In this document: positions 12,147-23,100 of the stretch, piece after piece | How the letters are laid out: each line of letters opens with the position of its first letter | Numbering within the stretch: position 1 is the first letter of the stretch | Source of the DNA: Lepturacanthus savala | Lineage: Eukaryota > Chordata > Actinopteri > Scombriformes > Trichiuridae | Direction of reading: 5' to 3' | NCBI GenBank assembly: GCA_030544235.1 | Contig: CM060477.1 | Span: 29,616,528 to 29,680,527, forward strand | Length of the DNA stretch: 64,000 nucleotides | The notes under the pieces: generated by a model | What the model was told of the DNA's origin: nothing | What the model saw: only the letters and a program-made list of their open reading frames with translations | Databases searched by the model: none | Position numbers and translations under genes: made by a program

Positions 12147-15100
12147 ACCCCCATTATAACACCACTGCACAACCCTGCAACTTCTCACCTTCGTCAGGTT
12201 TCATGTGTTCTGATGCCTGACACGTCCTTTCTGTGTACTACTGTGTATTTAATGTCCTGTTTTATATTTTATAGTTTTATAAATCTATACACTTGAAGCT
12301 AATTATCTATATTCACCTTTACTTGGTAACTTTCTGCTTCTGTTGGTGATTTTATTCTTTCTTTTGTATTATATATGTTTTGTCTAAACTACTGGACGCT
12401 TTAATTTCCCCATAGGATCAATAAAATATTCTATAACTCAGTCATGACCTCAGTAACATGGACGTTGTCTCTATAGCTCAGTCATGACCTCAGTAACATG
12501 GACGTTGTCTCTATAACTCAGTCATGACCTCAGTAACATGGACGTTGTCTCTATAACTCAGTCATGACCTCAGTAACATGGACGTTGTCTCTATAGCTCA
12601 GTCATGACCTCAGTAACATGGACGTTGTCTCTATAACTCAGTCATGACCTCAGTAACATGGACGTTGTCTCTATAACTCAGTCATGACCTCAGTAACATG
12701 GACGTTGTCTCTATAACTCAGTCATGACCTCAGTAACATGGACGTTGTCTCTATAACTCAGTCATGACCTCAGTAACATGGACGTTGTCTCTATAGCTCA
12801 GTCATGACCTCAGTAACATGGACGTTGTCTCTATAACTCAGTCATGACCTCAGTAACATGGACGTTGTCTCTATAACTCAGTCATGACCTCAGTAACATG
12901 GACGTTGTCTCTATAACTCAGTCATGACCTCAGTAACATGGACGTTGTCTCTATAACTCAGTCATGACCTCAGTAACATGGACGTTGTCTCTATAACTCA
13001 GTCATGACCTCAGTAACATGGACGTTGTCTCTATAACTCAGTCATGACCTCAGTAACATGGACGTTGTCTCTATAGCTCAGTCATGACCTTCCATCCTTC
13101 CGTCCATATAATGAATATAACGTGATTTCTCTCCTCTGCAGGCGGACAAGGCCGAGGGCTTCATCAACTTGTCTGGTTTCAGCATCCAACAGGCCACAAA
13201 CTGCAGGAAGAAACAGTGCGACATGTTTTCTGTGTGTGAGCGACTGAGAGGAACAAACTACAGTAAAACCACCACAGAGCATCTGTGGTCAGAGATTCAG
13301 CTGCTGACTCATGCTGCAGTTTGTTTCACTCAGTCGCTGCTTTATAAAACTCATATGTATGTGTTGCTGTGGGAGGTGAGACCTTGTTGACTGATTCTGT
13401 GTTGCAGTGCTGTAACAGCCAGTCACCCGCTGGTCGTCACCATCTTCATCGCTGCTGACACCTTCACTGACATGAACAGGTGAGACTTTTATTTCCTTAG
13501 TTTAAGCTTCTTCTTATTGGATTTAACAACATGTGCAACACACAAACATAAAGCCCCACATCCAGGGTCAGATACTCGTCCTCCTCTTCTCCTGCTTATC
13601 TGGACAAACCACCCTGGTCTGTCAGTCCAGACACACTGTCCACGATGTCCACGTGATGTTGCAGAGACGTGTCAACCAGGACAGTCCTACAACATCCAGA
13701 GCCTTGAGGAACTCTGGGCAAATCTTATCCATCCCAGGGGCCTTGCCACCGAAGAGCTTTTTGACTACCTCTGTGATCTCAGCCCCAGAGATAGGAGAGT
13801 CCACCACCGGCCCCCCAAACTCTGCTTCTTCAACAGAAGACGTGCTGGTGGGATTGAGGAGGTCTTCGAAAGTCTAGAGTCCAGGTCAGCAGCACCCTGT
13901 CCCCACTGAGCACAGTGTCAACAGTGCACTGCTTCCCCTGCCTGAGCTGTCAGATGGTGGTCCAGAACTTTCTCAAAGCCATTCAAAACACACGCCTGAC
14001 TTTTTGCCTCCACAACCACCGAGGCTGCTTCCACTTGGCACCAACGATACCTGTCAGCTGCTTTGAGTGACCCACAGGCCAAGAAGGTTCTGTAGGACTC
14101 CTTCTTTAGCTTGATGCCATACTGCCAGTGTCAACCAGCGGGTTAGGTGCCACAACACCGACGACCTTACGGCCGCAGCTCAGCCACCTTGACAAAGGAG
14201 GCGTGGAACAAGGTCTATTCTGATTCAATGTCCTTTGCCTCCCCCGGGACATGAGTGAAGCTCCTGGAGGTTTGAGTTGAAGCTCTTTCTGACAGGAGAT
14301 TCATCCAGATGTTCCCATCAAACCCACACAGAACGTTTGGGTCTGCCTGGTCTGATCTGGTCCTCTTAGACATTGTCTAGACAGTGTCTAAGACATGAGG
14401 CTGCAAGTCTGACGACGTGACAACGAAGTCGATCATCGAACTGCAGCCAAGTGCGTCCTGGTTCCAAGTCCACATGTGGACCCGTCATGCTTGAACATGT
14501 TGTTTGTTATGGACAATCCATGAGGAGCACAGTCCAATAACAAAACACCACTCAGGTTCAGATCAGGGGGGACGTTCCTCCCAATCACGTCCCCAGAAGG
14601 GGGCCCTCCAGCACCCTCTCCAAGGAGTCCAAGAAGGACTCTGAGCTGTCATTTGGTGCATCAGCACAGATGACAGTCAGGACCCGTCCCCCACCCGAAG
14701 GTGGAGGGAGGCTACCCTCTCATTCACCGGGGTGAACCCTGATGAACAGGCACCGGACCAGGGAGAAACCAGCATTCCCACCCAGCTCTGGTCCTCTCAC
14801 CGGGGTCAACTCCAGACTGGTAGAGAATCCAGCCCCTCTGGAGGAAACTGGTTCCAGAGTCCACACTGTGTGTCGAGGTGAGTCCGACTATATCTAGTCG
14901 GTACCTCTGGACCTCAGCACCAGCTCAGGCTCCTTCCCCACCAGAGAGCTGACGTTACACGTCTCCAGAGCCAGTTTCTGTAGCTGGGGGTTGGTCCACC
15001 AGGGTCCACCAGAGTCCACCAGGGTCCACCAGGGTCCACCAGGTTCCCCACCTCCGACTGCCGCCCAACTCTCTCCTCATCCTCCCCCTGTGACCCCCCC

Positions 15101-15245
15101 ACAGGTGGTGAGTCCATGGGGAGCAGGGCTCAGATACACAAGGGAAAAATAGAGATTGTAATAAGAATTCTGGAATAAATAATAAATGTCTAGTCTAAGG
15201 CCGAGGACTTAACCTGAAACGGCCCCATCTTCCCCAAGTCCTAAG

Positions 15246-15321
<76 letters not shown>

Positions 15322-18300
15322 GTGGATCAGTAAACTGTCAGAAGCAGCTGAACCATGTGACCTGATCAACACTGCAGGTCAGAGTGAAAACCCTGGAATA
15401 ATCTGAGTGTAACCCAGTTATTTCTGTTTCCTCAGTTCTTTTGTTTCTCTGTGACATCACTTCTTCCTCTGTGACATCACTTCTTCCTCTGTAACATCAC
15501 TTCTTCCTCTGTGACATCACTTCTCTGTACAGAGTGCTACAGTGAAGGCAGCGATCAGGACGATGACGACAGCGTGTCGACTTCCTGTCGACGAGACTCT
15601 GAACCAGGAGCAGCTTCATCAGCAGAGGTGATGATGATGATGATGATGATGATGAAGATGATGATGAAGATGATGATGATTCTTCATCATGTGTGGATCT
15701 TTGTCTCTTCTTCAGTCCTCCTCCTGCTCCTCAAATCTTCCTCTTTACAGAAGGAGGAGCAGAAGCACCTCAGAGGAAATGGAATGCAGGAACAGGAGGA
15801 GAGACCCTGGAGGAGGAGGAGGAGGAGGAGGAGGAGGAGGAGGAGGAGGAGGAGGAGACCTCGCCTGGCTGGACCTGCCCAGACCTGAGGGAGCAGGAGG
15901 AGCAGGAGGAAGAGGAGGAGGAGCGACCGTCCCTCTGATCCAGGTCAAAGAAGATGAGGAGGAGGAAGTCATCCAAGGTAAACAACACCTGGAACATCAC
16001 CTGGTTACCATGACGACCGGTGCTTTGACGTTTCCTAAAGCTAAAAAAAAAGAAGTAGAGCTGAGTTTATGCAGAACATTTAATTCCAGGTGGAAGAACA
16101 ACATCCACATCTGGACTTTGTCCCAGATTCTGTTCAGAACCTTCATGGTCAGGGTTTGTAGGAGCAGGGTGTTGAGGGGCTGGGGTTCGGTTCTTCAGGA
16201 TCCGGTCTCTGGTCCTGGATCTGGTCCTGTTGGTTTCATCCGACCATGACCTTCAAGCTGCTGGGATCTGGATCAGCTCCTTCAGATCTGAGGCCATGGT
16301 TCTAACAGGAAAATGGTCTGGGATGAGATCCTGATCCAGTGGATCCCAGGTCCAGGATCTGGGGGTCTTCTTTAGTGATAGTGATGGAGGATGGAGGGAG
16401 ATGAACAGGAGGACCAGGTCTACAGTGGGTACTGACCCAAAGACCAGATCAGGGTTGGGTCATCAGGAGGAGAACCCTGCTCCTCCTCATCCAGAGGAGC
16501 CAGAGGAGCTGGTTCAGCATCTAGTGAGGAGCCTCCCGGACCCTCCTTGGTCCAGGAGGTCCAGCATCTAGTGAGGAGCCTCCCGGACCCTCCTTGGTCC
16601 AGGAGGTCCAGCATCTAGTGAGGAGCCTCCCGGACCTTCTTTGGTCCAGGAGGTCCAGCATCTAGTGAGGAGCCTCCCGGAGGAGGTCCAGCATCTAGTG
16701 AGGAGCCTCCCGGACCATCTTTGGTCCAGGAGGTCCAGCATCTAGTGAGGAGCCTCCCGGACCCTCTTTGGTCCAGGAGGTCCAGCATCTAGGGAGGAGC
16801 CTCCTGGACCCTCCTTGGTCCAGGAGGTCCAGCATCTAGTGAGGAGCCTCCCGGACCATCTTTGGTCCAGGAGGTCCAGCATCTAGGGAGGAGCCTCCCG
16901 GACCCTCCTTGGTCCAGGAGGTCCAGCATCTAGTGAGGAGCCTCCCGGACCCTCTTTGGTCCAGGAGGTCCAGCATCTAGTGAGGAGCCTCCCGGACCCT
17001 CCTTGGTCCAGGAGGTCCAGCATCTAGTGAGGAGCCTCCCGGACCCTCTTTGGTCCAGGAGGTCCAGCATCTAGTGAGGAGCCTCCCGGACCCTCCTTGG
17101 TCCAGGAGGTCCAGCATCTAGTGAGGAGCCTCCCGGACCCTCTTTGGTCCAGGAGGTCCAGCATCTAGTGAGGAGCCTCCCGGACCCTCCTTGGTCCAGG
17201 AGGTCCAGCATCTAGTGAGGAGCATCTGTGACGTTTGCAAAATTTGCTTTACTTTACTTTTTTGGGGTAATATGTGACTTTGTGTCTGAGAAACGTGTTT
17301 AATCCTTTCAAATATCAGATTAGATATAGATTTTATAAACTGGACTATGATCTTTAAATAAAAATAAGGGCGATGGGAACAAACACTTTTATACACAAAC
17401 ACATATTCATCCATAGTGACAGGAAGTTTTCTGAGGAGTTTGAGATCAGCTGATCTTCTCTCTGCAGCAGCTGATGATGATGATGACGATGATCAGCTGA
17501 CAGCAGCCAGCTGGTCTGTGATTGGTCGGACCAGATGTTCAGATTTCAGAACCTCGTTCATCAGACGCTGCAGCAACAACAAAGTCAACGAGCAGCTTCA
17601 CCTGCTGCGGATCCTCAGCAGCAGCCTGAAGGTAAAGCTGCTGCACACCAACAGATAGAAGCAGATGAATCTGTGAGGGTTGGGTCTGGGGCTGTCAGGG
17701 ACTCTGTCGCCGTGGTAACCACCACATGGCTAAGGATGCTGTCGGGGTTACTTTGGTTAGCGTTAAACTTTTAGATCCAAAGTTATTAAGGAAAAACCAT
17801 GAGCCAATCAGCTTTCAGAAGGCGGGGCCCTGATACCATGGAATTGTTTTGATTGGTCCTCCATGTTCTATAGTTGTAGGAGCCATGGATGTATGATAAA
17901 CCTGGATATGGTTCCTCCTCCCAGTGGCCACTACTGGTACTGCAGCAACCAACCACATGGACCCAGAACTCATGTTTCAGACATTAACAGTAAAATAGAA
18001 GCTGATAAAGTGTCTCCAGATATAATCCTGATATTACTGAGGTTCTTATTCCATATTTTAAAGTCATGAACCCAATAAAAAACCTTTCTGACAGCCAGAA
18101 AAGCTCTGGAAAATTGGACAAATTCTCTTTGTGATGTCACAGCCGTGTCTCAGGAACGAGTATGGGTTTTTATTTATTCATTTATTTTTTAAATTTATTT
18201 ATTTACATTTTTAATGTGGTCAGCAAGTGAATTAAAGGACTCAAATGTGAGTTTTGTTCACAATTTACACATCCTCATCACACTGGGACATGATGGGAGG

Positions 18301-19452
18301 TCCCAGAGCATCATGGGAGGTGACTCTACTGATGAGTCTCTATGGATCATATAACCAGGAAGTCAGCAACTTTTTTGCCGTATGAACCAGGCAGGAAACT
18401 TTAATTGAAATGAATGGCAGCCATTTTTCAATCTGTTATCCAGTTATATTATACATCCATGGTATTAGCTTTAGATCCAAAGTTATTGATGAAAAACCAT
18501 GAGCCAATCAGCTTTCAGCCTGACATGGTGACCAGCTGGGCCGTTACCATGGTGACTCACTGCTCTGCTGCATGTGCTCTGATGACATCACTAACTGACA
18601 AAAACTGGGCAAAGTCTAAAAATGGCAGAAACACCCCCCAAACAACTGCTCATAAATCAAAAACCATAAAAGATAGAGGTAAAATGATCAGATTATTTGA
18701 GAGCTTGGGTTCCCCCAGTCGTACTGATATAACTTTTATTTCTGTAGCTTGAAAAATGTGAACATAGCAGCAGGTTAGAAAGTATGAAGATTTCAAAAAT
18801 CAGAGATTTTCCAATTTAACATGGGAGTGAATGGGAGCTGAGTGGCAGGAAGTTGTTTGGAGCCTCGTAGCAATAAAACCATAAACCTCTCATCTTCAGT
18901 AGAGACATCAGAGACATCAGGACGTCATGGCTACGCTGTCATGTAAAAATCATTGACGTGTGGTGAAAAACATTTCTAATCACAAGTGAGAAATGTTTTT
19001 TTTCTGAGCAATTCTTTGCTTCTCTACTCAATGACATCATCTACTCCAGCCTCAGGAGGCTCCTCCATCTGGAATGAATGGGCCAAAAATGGCAACTGCG
19101 TCGTCATAGTAACAGGAATCACCAGGAAAAGTCATACCACAGCATTCCCAGCCGAGCCGGTCGATTTGATATATTGTTGTTCTCAAAACTCAATTCTATA
19201 GAATGTTAGAACATTCCAGCCTCTGTGTGTGTCCTCCAGGCCAAAGAGATGGAGCTGGATGCCATGGACCAGGTCCTGACTGACCCGGGTCTGACGGCAC
19301 CAACATACAGGACCTGGAGGCTCTGCAACCTGGTCCTGCTGGAGGAGATCAGACAGCGCCACCAGGTGGCAGGAACCAGTGCAGAGAAGCTGCAGGTTGA
19401 CACAGAAACGATGCAGCTTCCTGCTGCAGATCCTGGTTCTGATCAACACTAA
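10931..19452 (+). CDS. ipcef1: ipcef1-like gene (PH-domain adaptor), eight coding exons in the window
   Basis: Joined exons 10931-11089, 13142-13215, 13408-13479, 15322-15377, 15533-15627, 15716-15977, 17468-17631 and 19240-19452 keep one frame and give 364 residues from the MSRRR methionine (human IPCEF1 about 437). Residues about 15-115 form a PH domain: DCQGWL, NKWKRFWFVLK, SSLYWY, KAEGFINL, CRKKHA and a final Trp helix (NRWISKL). Next come ECYSE, an acidic run, a 16-Gly tract and a C-terminal region with SFIRRC, NEQLHLLRIL and LTAPTYRTW, all in the order seen in IPCEF1 and the CNK C-terminus. IPCEF1 binds phosphoinositides and cytohesins and promotes ARF6 activation at the membrane. The Met used is the internal MSRRR of human IPCEF1; exon A begins two bases upstream, so an earlier exon is likely. 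A CNK3-IPCEF1 fusion form is known in mammals; here the CNK exon lies on the opposite strand. A CNK paralogue is the alternative. Confidence 0.85.
11090..12428 (+). other. ipcef1 intron A, first part
   Basis: No gene. It holds a short tandem repeat built on TTGATCAGAAACACACTTA (about 11213-11283) and an (AC)n run at about 12079-12145. Confidence 0.6.
12429..13090. repeat. 40-bp minisatellite in ipcef1 intron A
   Basis: About 16 near-perfect 40-bp units containing CTCAGTCATGACCTCAGTAA and CATGGACGTTGTCTCTATA, differing mainly by CTATAACTC or CTATAGCTC. The array ends about 50 bp before exon B. Confidence 0.95.
13142..13215 (+). CDS. ipcef1: ipcef1 exon B (PH domain middle)
   Basis: Encodes ADKAEGFINLSGFSIQQATN and CRKK after acceptor CTGCAG. 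The donor GTGCGA is non-consensus but keeps phase with exon C, recreating the conserved CRKKHA motif. Confidence 0.82.
13408..13479 (+). CDS. ipcef1: ipcef1 exon C (PH domain end)
   Basis: After acceptor GTTGCAG it reads HAVTASHPLVVTIFIAADTF and TDMN, matching the SHP and AA-x-x-x-x-x-MN positions of the family. Donor GTGAGA. Confidence 0.83.
13520..15110 (-). mobile_element. Decayed LINE (non-LTR retrotransposon) remnant
   Basis: On the minus strand, pieces of an endonuclease (upstream, about 14200-14960) and the start of a reverse transcriptase are visible. The segment at 13622-13807 has the typical PISGAEITEVVKKLFGGKAP and GLSWLTRLCN features of fish LINE RT. Frames are broken by stops and indels and the palm catalytic motif is not present, so it is inactive and truncated. 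It sits in ipcef1 intron C, antisense to the gene. A short GGTCCACCAG repeat has grown at 14995-15045. Confidence 0.8.
15250..15320. repeat. (TG)n microsatellite at the ipcef1 exon D acceptor
   Basis: TG run with one TCTG interruption, ending GTGCAG, which is the 3' splice site of exon D. Confidence 0.92.
15322..15377 (+). CDS. ipcef1: ipcef1 exon D
   Basis: Encodes the last PH helix (R-WISKLSEAAEPCDLINTA) between acceptor GTGCAG and donor GTCAGA. Phases match exons C and E. Confidence 0.83.
15430..15530. repeat. 20-bp repeat of the exon E polypyrimidine tract
   Basis: Four to five units of ACATCACTTCTTCCTCTGTG. The last unit becomes CATCACTTCTCTGTACAG, the exon E acceptor, so the splice-site pyrimidine tract itself is repeated. 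Confidence 0.8.
15533..15627 (+). CDS. ipcef1: ipcef1 exon E (ECYSE motif and acidic stretch)
   Basis: Begins ECYSEGSDQDDDDSVSTSCR, equivalent to the ECYSE-acidic segment after the PH domain of IPCEF1. Its donor GTGATG is also the first unit of a (GAT)n microsatellite at 15628-15680. Confidence 0.83.
15716..15977 (+). CDS. ipcef1: ipcef1 exon F with 16-glycine tract
   Basis: After acceptor CTTCTTCAG it encodes a Ser/Arg-rich start, a (GGA)16 run giving Gly 184-199, and an acidic end (KEDEEEEVIQ) before donor GTAAAC. Only the Gly frame stays open from acceptor to donor with phases fitting exons E and G; the Arg and Glu frames reach stops. It looks like a low-complexity linker. Confidence 0.72.
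16510..17228. repeat. 47-bp minisatellite in ipcef1 intron F
   Basis: About 15 units containing CCAGCATCTAGTGAGGAGCC and CCCGGACCCTCCTTGGTCC, with one short unit near 16675. GC-rich and imperfectly self-complementary (GGTCCAGGAGGTCC). ORFs over it are artefacts. Confidence 0.93.
17468..17631 (+). CDS. ipcef1: ipcef1 exon G (C-terminal conserved region)
   Basis: Encodes an Asp run, then CSDFRTSFIRRC and NEQLHLLRILSSSLK, matching the SF-[IV]-KRC and NEKLH-R-L segments shared by IPCEF1 and CNK2. Donor GTAAAG; phase 0 into exon H. Confidence 0.85.
17632..19239 (+). other. ipcef1 intron G, with two dispersed-repeat fragments
   Basis: No exon recognised. Fragments near 17760-17900 and 18455-18600 share TTTAGATCCAAAGTTATT and CATGAGCCAATCAGCTTTCA with each other and belong to the family seen at 10.1 kb. 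Confidence 0.6.
19240..19452 (+). CDS. ipcef1: ipcef1 last coding exon H
   Basis: Encodes AKEMELDAMDQVL, DPGLTAPTYRTW and LEEIRQRHQ and ends at TAA 19450-19452. The pattern follows the IPCEF1 C-terminus (dilysine-like start, LT-x-x-x-Y-R-x-W). Confidence 0.87.
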   Translation, partial: AKEMELDAMDQVLTDPGLTAPTYRTWRLCNLVLLEEIRQRHQVAGTSAEKLQVDTETMQLPAADPGSDQH

Positions 19453-19590
19453 CACTTCAGAGCTCAAACAGTCATTTATGACAGAATCAATGGATTTAAA
19501 CCTCAGGCTGGTTTCTGGAAATGCTTCAAACATGTTTCCTACTCAGTAGATTTGAATACAGTCGACTCTGAATGTTTTAAAGGATCCATG

Positions 19591-19704
19591 AATAAAATGT
19601 TTAAAGCTTCTAATTAACCCATTGAAGCCCAACTGTTATTTATTAAAATGAAAAATATAAATGTGCTTTTTTTTAACTTGGACAAAAGGTTTTAAGCAAA
19701 TAAA
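19591..19704 (+). promoter_or_regulatory. ipcef1 polyadenylation signals
   Basis: AATAAA at 19591-19596 and again at 19699-19704, 139 and 247 bases after the stop codon. Either could be used. Confidence 0.65.
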
Positions 19705-20090
19705 GTTTCCTAGTCCTTCCTGAGAACACGGATCCTCCCACAGTCATTTTATTCAGATTATAATGATTTTAACCTGATAGGTTTGTATTTAATCATTAAA
19801 GTTTATAGAATAATCCACTAAAATATAGTTCTATACATGAGATGAACAGGTTTAGTTTGAGCAGATTAGTGCAAACAGCAGCTAGAACAGACATTAAAAT
19901 GAGATTAACTGCAAAGGAATAAATAACATAATAGTGACTGAACTGATGGATTTATATTCAGTTTAAATGGGTTAAAGGTTGAAGTATAAACAAGTTGCTG
20001 CTTCTATTAAATTCAGCTTCTTCACAGATTTTCTCTATAAAAAAGGAGACAACAACAACAACAACAACAACAACAAGGACAGTAAACAAA
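19705..20090. other. Intergenic gap between convergent ipcef1 and rps7
   Basis: No gene seen. An (AAC)n run lies at 20050-20076. The two 3' ends are under 400 bp apart. Confidence 0.6.
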
Positions 20091-20096
20091 TTTATT
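20091..20096 (-). promoter_or_regulatory. rps7 polyadenylation signal
   Basis: TTTATT on the plus strand is AATAAA on the gene strand, 14 bases after the stop codon. Very short 3'UTRs are usual for ribosomal protein genes. Confidence 0.85.
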
Positions 20097-20109
20097 TTGT
20101 CGCCTGCAT

Positions 20110-20187
20110 TTACAGCTGGAATTCAGGGAATTCAAACACAACGTCTTTGCCTGTGAGCTTCTTATAGACCCCAGAGAAGGTTTCCAC
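20110..20187 (-). CDS. rps7: rps7 coding exon 6 (last)
   Basis: Encodes VETFSGVYKKLTGKDVVFEF and PEFQL, stop TAA at 20110-20112. Acceptor GTTGCAG. Confidence 0.97.
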   Translation of the reverse strand: METFSGVYKKLTGKDVVFEFPEFQL

Positions 20188-23100
20188 CTGCAACACAACA
20201 CAGCTTCATTAGATGCACCAACAGACTCTGACGTCAGGTCGGACTGATTTCAGTGTCACACTCATATTTAAACAGAAACATGGAGAAGAATTCTGTTGAT
20301 GTCATTTCATTTAAACTCACCAAGTCTGGTTTTAATTTAAGGTTAGAAACTGTACATTATATGGTTTGTATTGTCTTTATTCCTTTTTCTATAATTAGTT
20401 TTATTCCACTGATTTTAAATTCTATCCTGATGCTTTTGAATGATCTTCTGTTGAAATGTGATAAATAAAGTGGCCTTGTCTAAGTCCTCAGTTTGAGAAG
20501 CTGCAGTTTGTTACTGTTTATTTAATATTGATCCATTAATGAGTTTTATTATTTCAGCACCAATTAAACCACTTTAACCCTCTGAACTCCTCAAACTATA
20601 CATCTGTTTTAATTATTAAATTATAGTGTTGGTAAGTAAATGCAGACATAAATAAAATGACACCATGTTATTATTGAATATTTTCATCATCACATTCAGT
20701 GAAGAGACAACATTAAAAACCCAACATGGAAACGCAGCGTTCTGATTGGTGGAGAGAGAAACAGGCGTTTCCATTGGTTTGTTTATTCAGTATAAATGAG
20801 TGATGATGTTTAAAAGTATAGATGGAAGATGGAGCTCAAGTTGTAAAAGTGGTTCTTTAAACATATCTGATTTTCTCAGTAAAGAACTAGACATTTCTAT
20901 AATATATATTTATATACATGTGGTTTCTCAGCCAGAGGCTGTGTCCTGCATGGTTTGTCTCCCCAGTCACGGCCCAGAGGCTCTGGGTAGATGTAGGAAT
21001 ATGCAGGACGCTCGTCCTCTCGGCAGCAGCCGGGGTCAGAGCTTCATGTCCGACGTTGTGGAACGGGACTGTACGTCTCAGCTCAGAGCTACGCTCCCAT
21101 ACGCCACCAGGACTACAACAGGAAGCAGGTCCTGCAGGGTCCACGTCGGGTGTGGTTTGTGACGGGTTGTTTCTACTCACTTTGTGTTCGACGTTGTTCT
21201 GCTGGGCCTTGTCCAGGTGGACCTTGATGAGTCTGCTGCTGTCCAGTTTCACTCGGATCCTCTTACCCACGATCTCGCTGGGGAAGACCAGGTCCTCCAA
21301 GATGGCGTCGTGAACCGCGGTCAGAGTTCGGCTGGAAGACGCCACAGAACCACGTTAATGACCTTTAACACCAGGGTTCACCACAGGGACCGTTCTGTGG
21401 TGCTGCCCACACAGTGAAAGTCCAGCACCACCTACTAATCAATGAGTCTGATTCATGTCAGGAGTTACTTCACCTTTCTACCATATTTTAATTCATCATG
21501 TGGTTTTTTGACCACTGGTCAGGAAAAAAAAAATCTGGATTTGTCCTTTAAGTTGGGTGATGAAGTATCTGATTAATTCTATTAATGAGTTCTATCCAGT
21601 TACAGGATTCTTTAGTTACGGAAGAACTGGCCTTTCAATTTGTTATAAATTATTGTTACACATAATAAAAATCTAAAATCTGACTTTTATCCAACATATA
21701 ATAGAATAATTCAACAATCATCTCTTGGTATTATACCAAGGATTTACTTTGTTCTCAGTCATATTTTAAGGTTTATACTATTCATATTCATTCACTTTAG
21801 GCTCCAATGACGTTTTAATCAAACCTAAACAGTTACTTTTCTGATGACTCGTGTTTAAAAGCATCAATAAACTGTGAAACATCCTCATCAGCCAACAAAC
21901 AGTCAACAACCACAAGATATTACAACAAAGCAGCAAATGACAGCATTTAACAACCTGAAACTCCCATTAACACCAACTGGTCAGTTCCTGTCTGAAGTGA
22001 GAGTAGGGTCCAGTTCAGTCCAGTCAGGACTTGGTTCTACAGACTCATTAAACCATCATGAACCATAGATGTGATCCTGGGCTTCCATTAATCACTGGTA
22101 CCAAGTCTGCTCAATGTGGGACCTTTACATTTAAAGTTATTAACAAAAACACATCAACCAATCAGCTGCCAGCCTGAGCTGCTGCACCAATCAGCTGCCA
22201 GCCTGAGCTGCTGCACCAATCAGCTGCCAGCCTGAGCTGCTGCACCAATCAGCTGCCAGCCTGAGCTGCTGCACCAATCAGCTGCCAGCCTGAGCTGCTG
22301 CACCAATCAGCTGCCAGCCTGAGCTGCTGCACCAATCAGCTGCCAGCCTGAGCTGTTGCCAAGCGGTGTGGTTACCATGGTAACCGCTGACATCACTAAC
22401 TGTCAGTCAGGCTTCAGTCAGACATGTTTTCCTGGTCTATACATGTTTTAATGAGTCTCAAACACTCAGTTTTATATCTAATGTGAACCAGGACACATGA
22501 AAGTTAAATTTAATTCAAAATGAACCTCAAAAAAATATATCATATATAAATATATAAAATATAAATAATTATAATTTCTAACGTTTCCTTATTAGAAATT
22601 TGAGTTTCTTTTTTACATAACAGACTAAATATTTGACTTTTTAATGTTGGGTCATTTAACTCTGGGTTTCAGTCATTGGTTGATCTGAATATTAATGAAT
22701 AGAACCATTAGTTGCTGCTGTATATTTAACAGTGGGTCAGTTCCATTTAATATTAGTTAGATTTAACAGATAAATCTATCTACAGATAAATGACTGTAGT
22801 TGATGTGACTCGTCTTCATCTTCACATCAACCTGTAGAGAATTTAACTCTCTGGGTCTACTGACTGATCTACATCAGACCTCCACCCTGCTCCTGTAGAG
22901 GTCAGGGGTCACCAGAACTAAACCCTGGACCCAGACCAGTCCTCCAGGACCAGGACTTGTGGCCCTGGTCCAGAGGCTGTGTCCTGCATGGTTTGTCTCC
23001 CCAGTCACGGCCCAGAGGCTCTGGGTAGATGTAGGAATATGCAGGACGCTCGTCCTCTCGGCAGCAGCCGGGGTCAGAGCTTCATGTCCGACGTTGTGGA

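Noticed and set aside
13622..13807. Possible host gene exon on the minus strand
   Set aside because: The motif is reverse transcriptase from a LINE, not a host gene.
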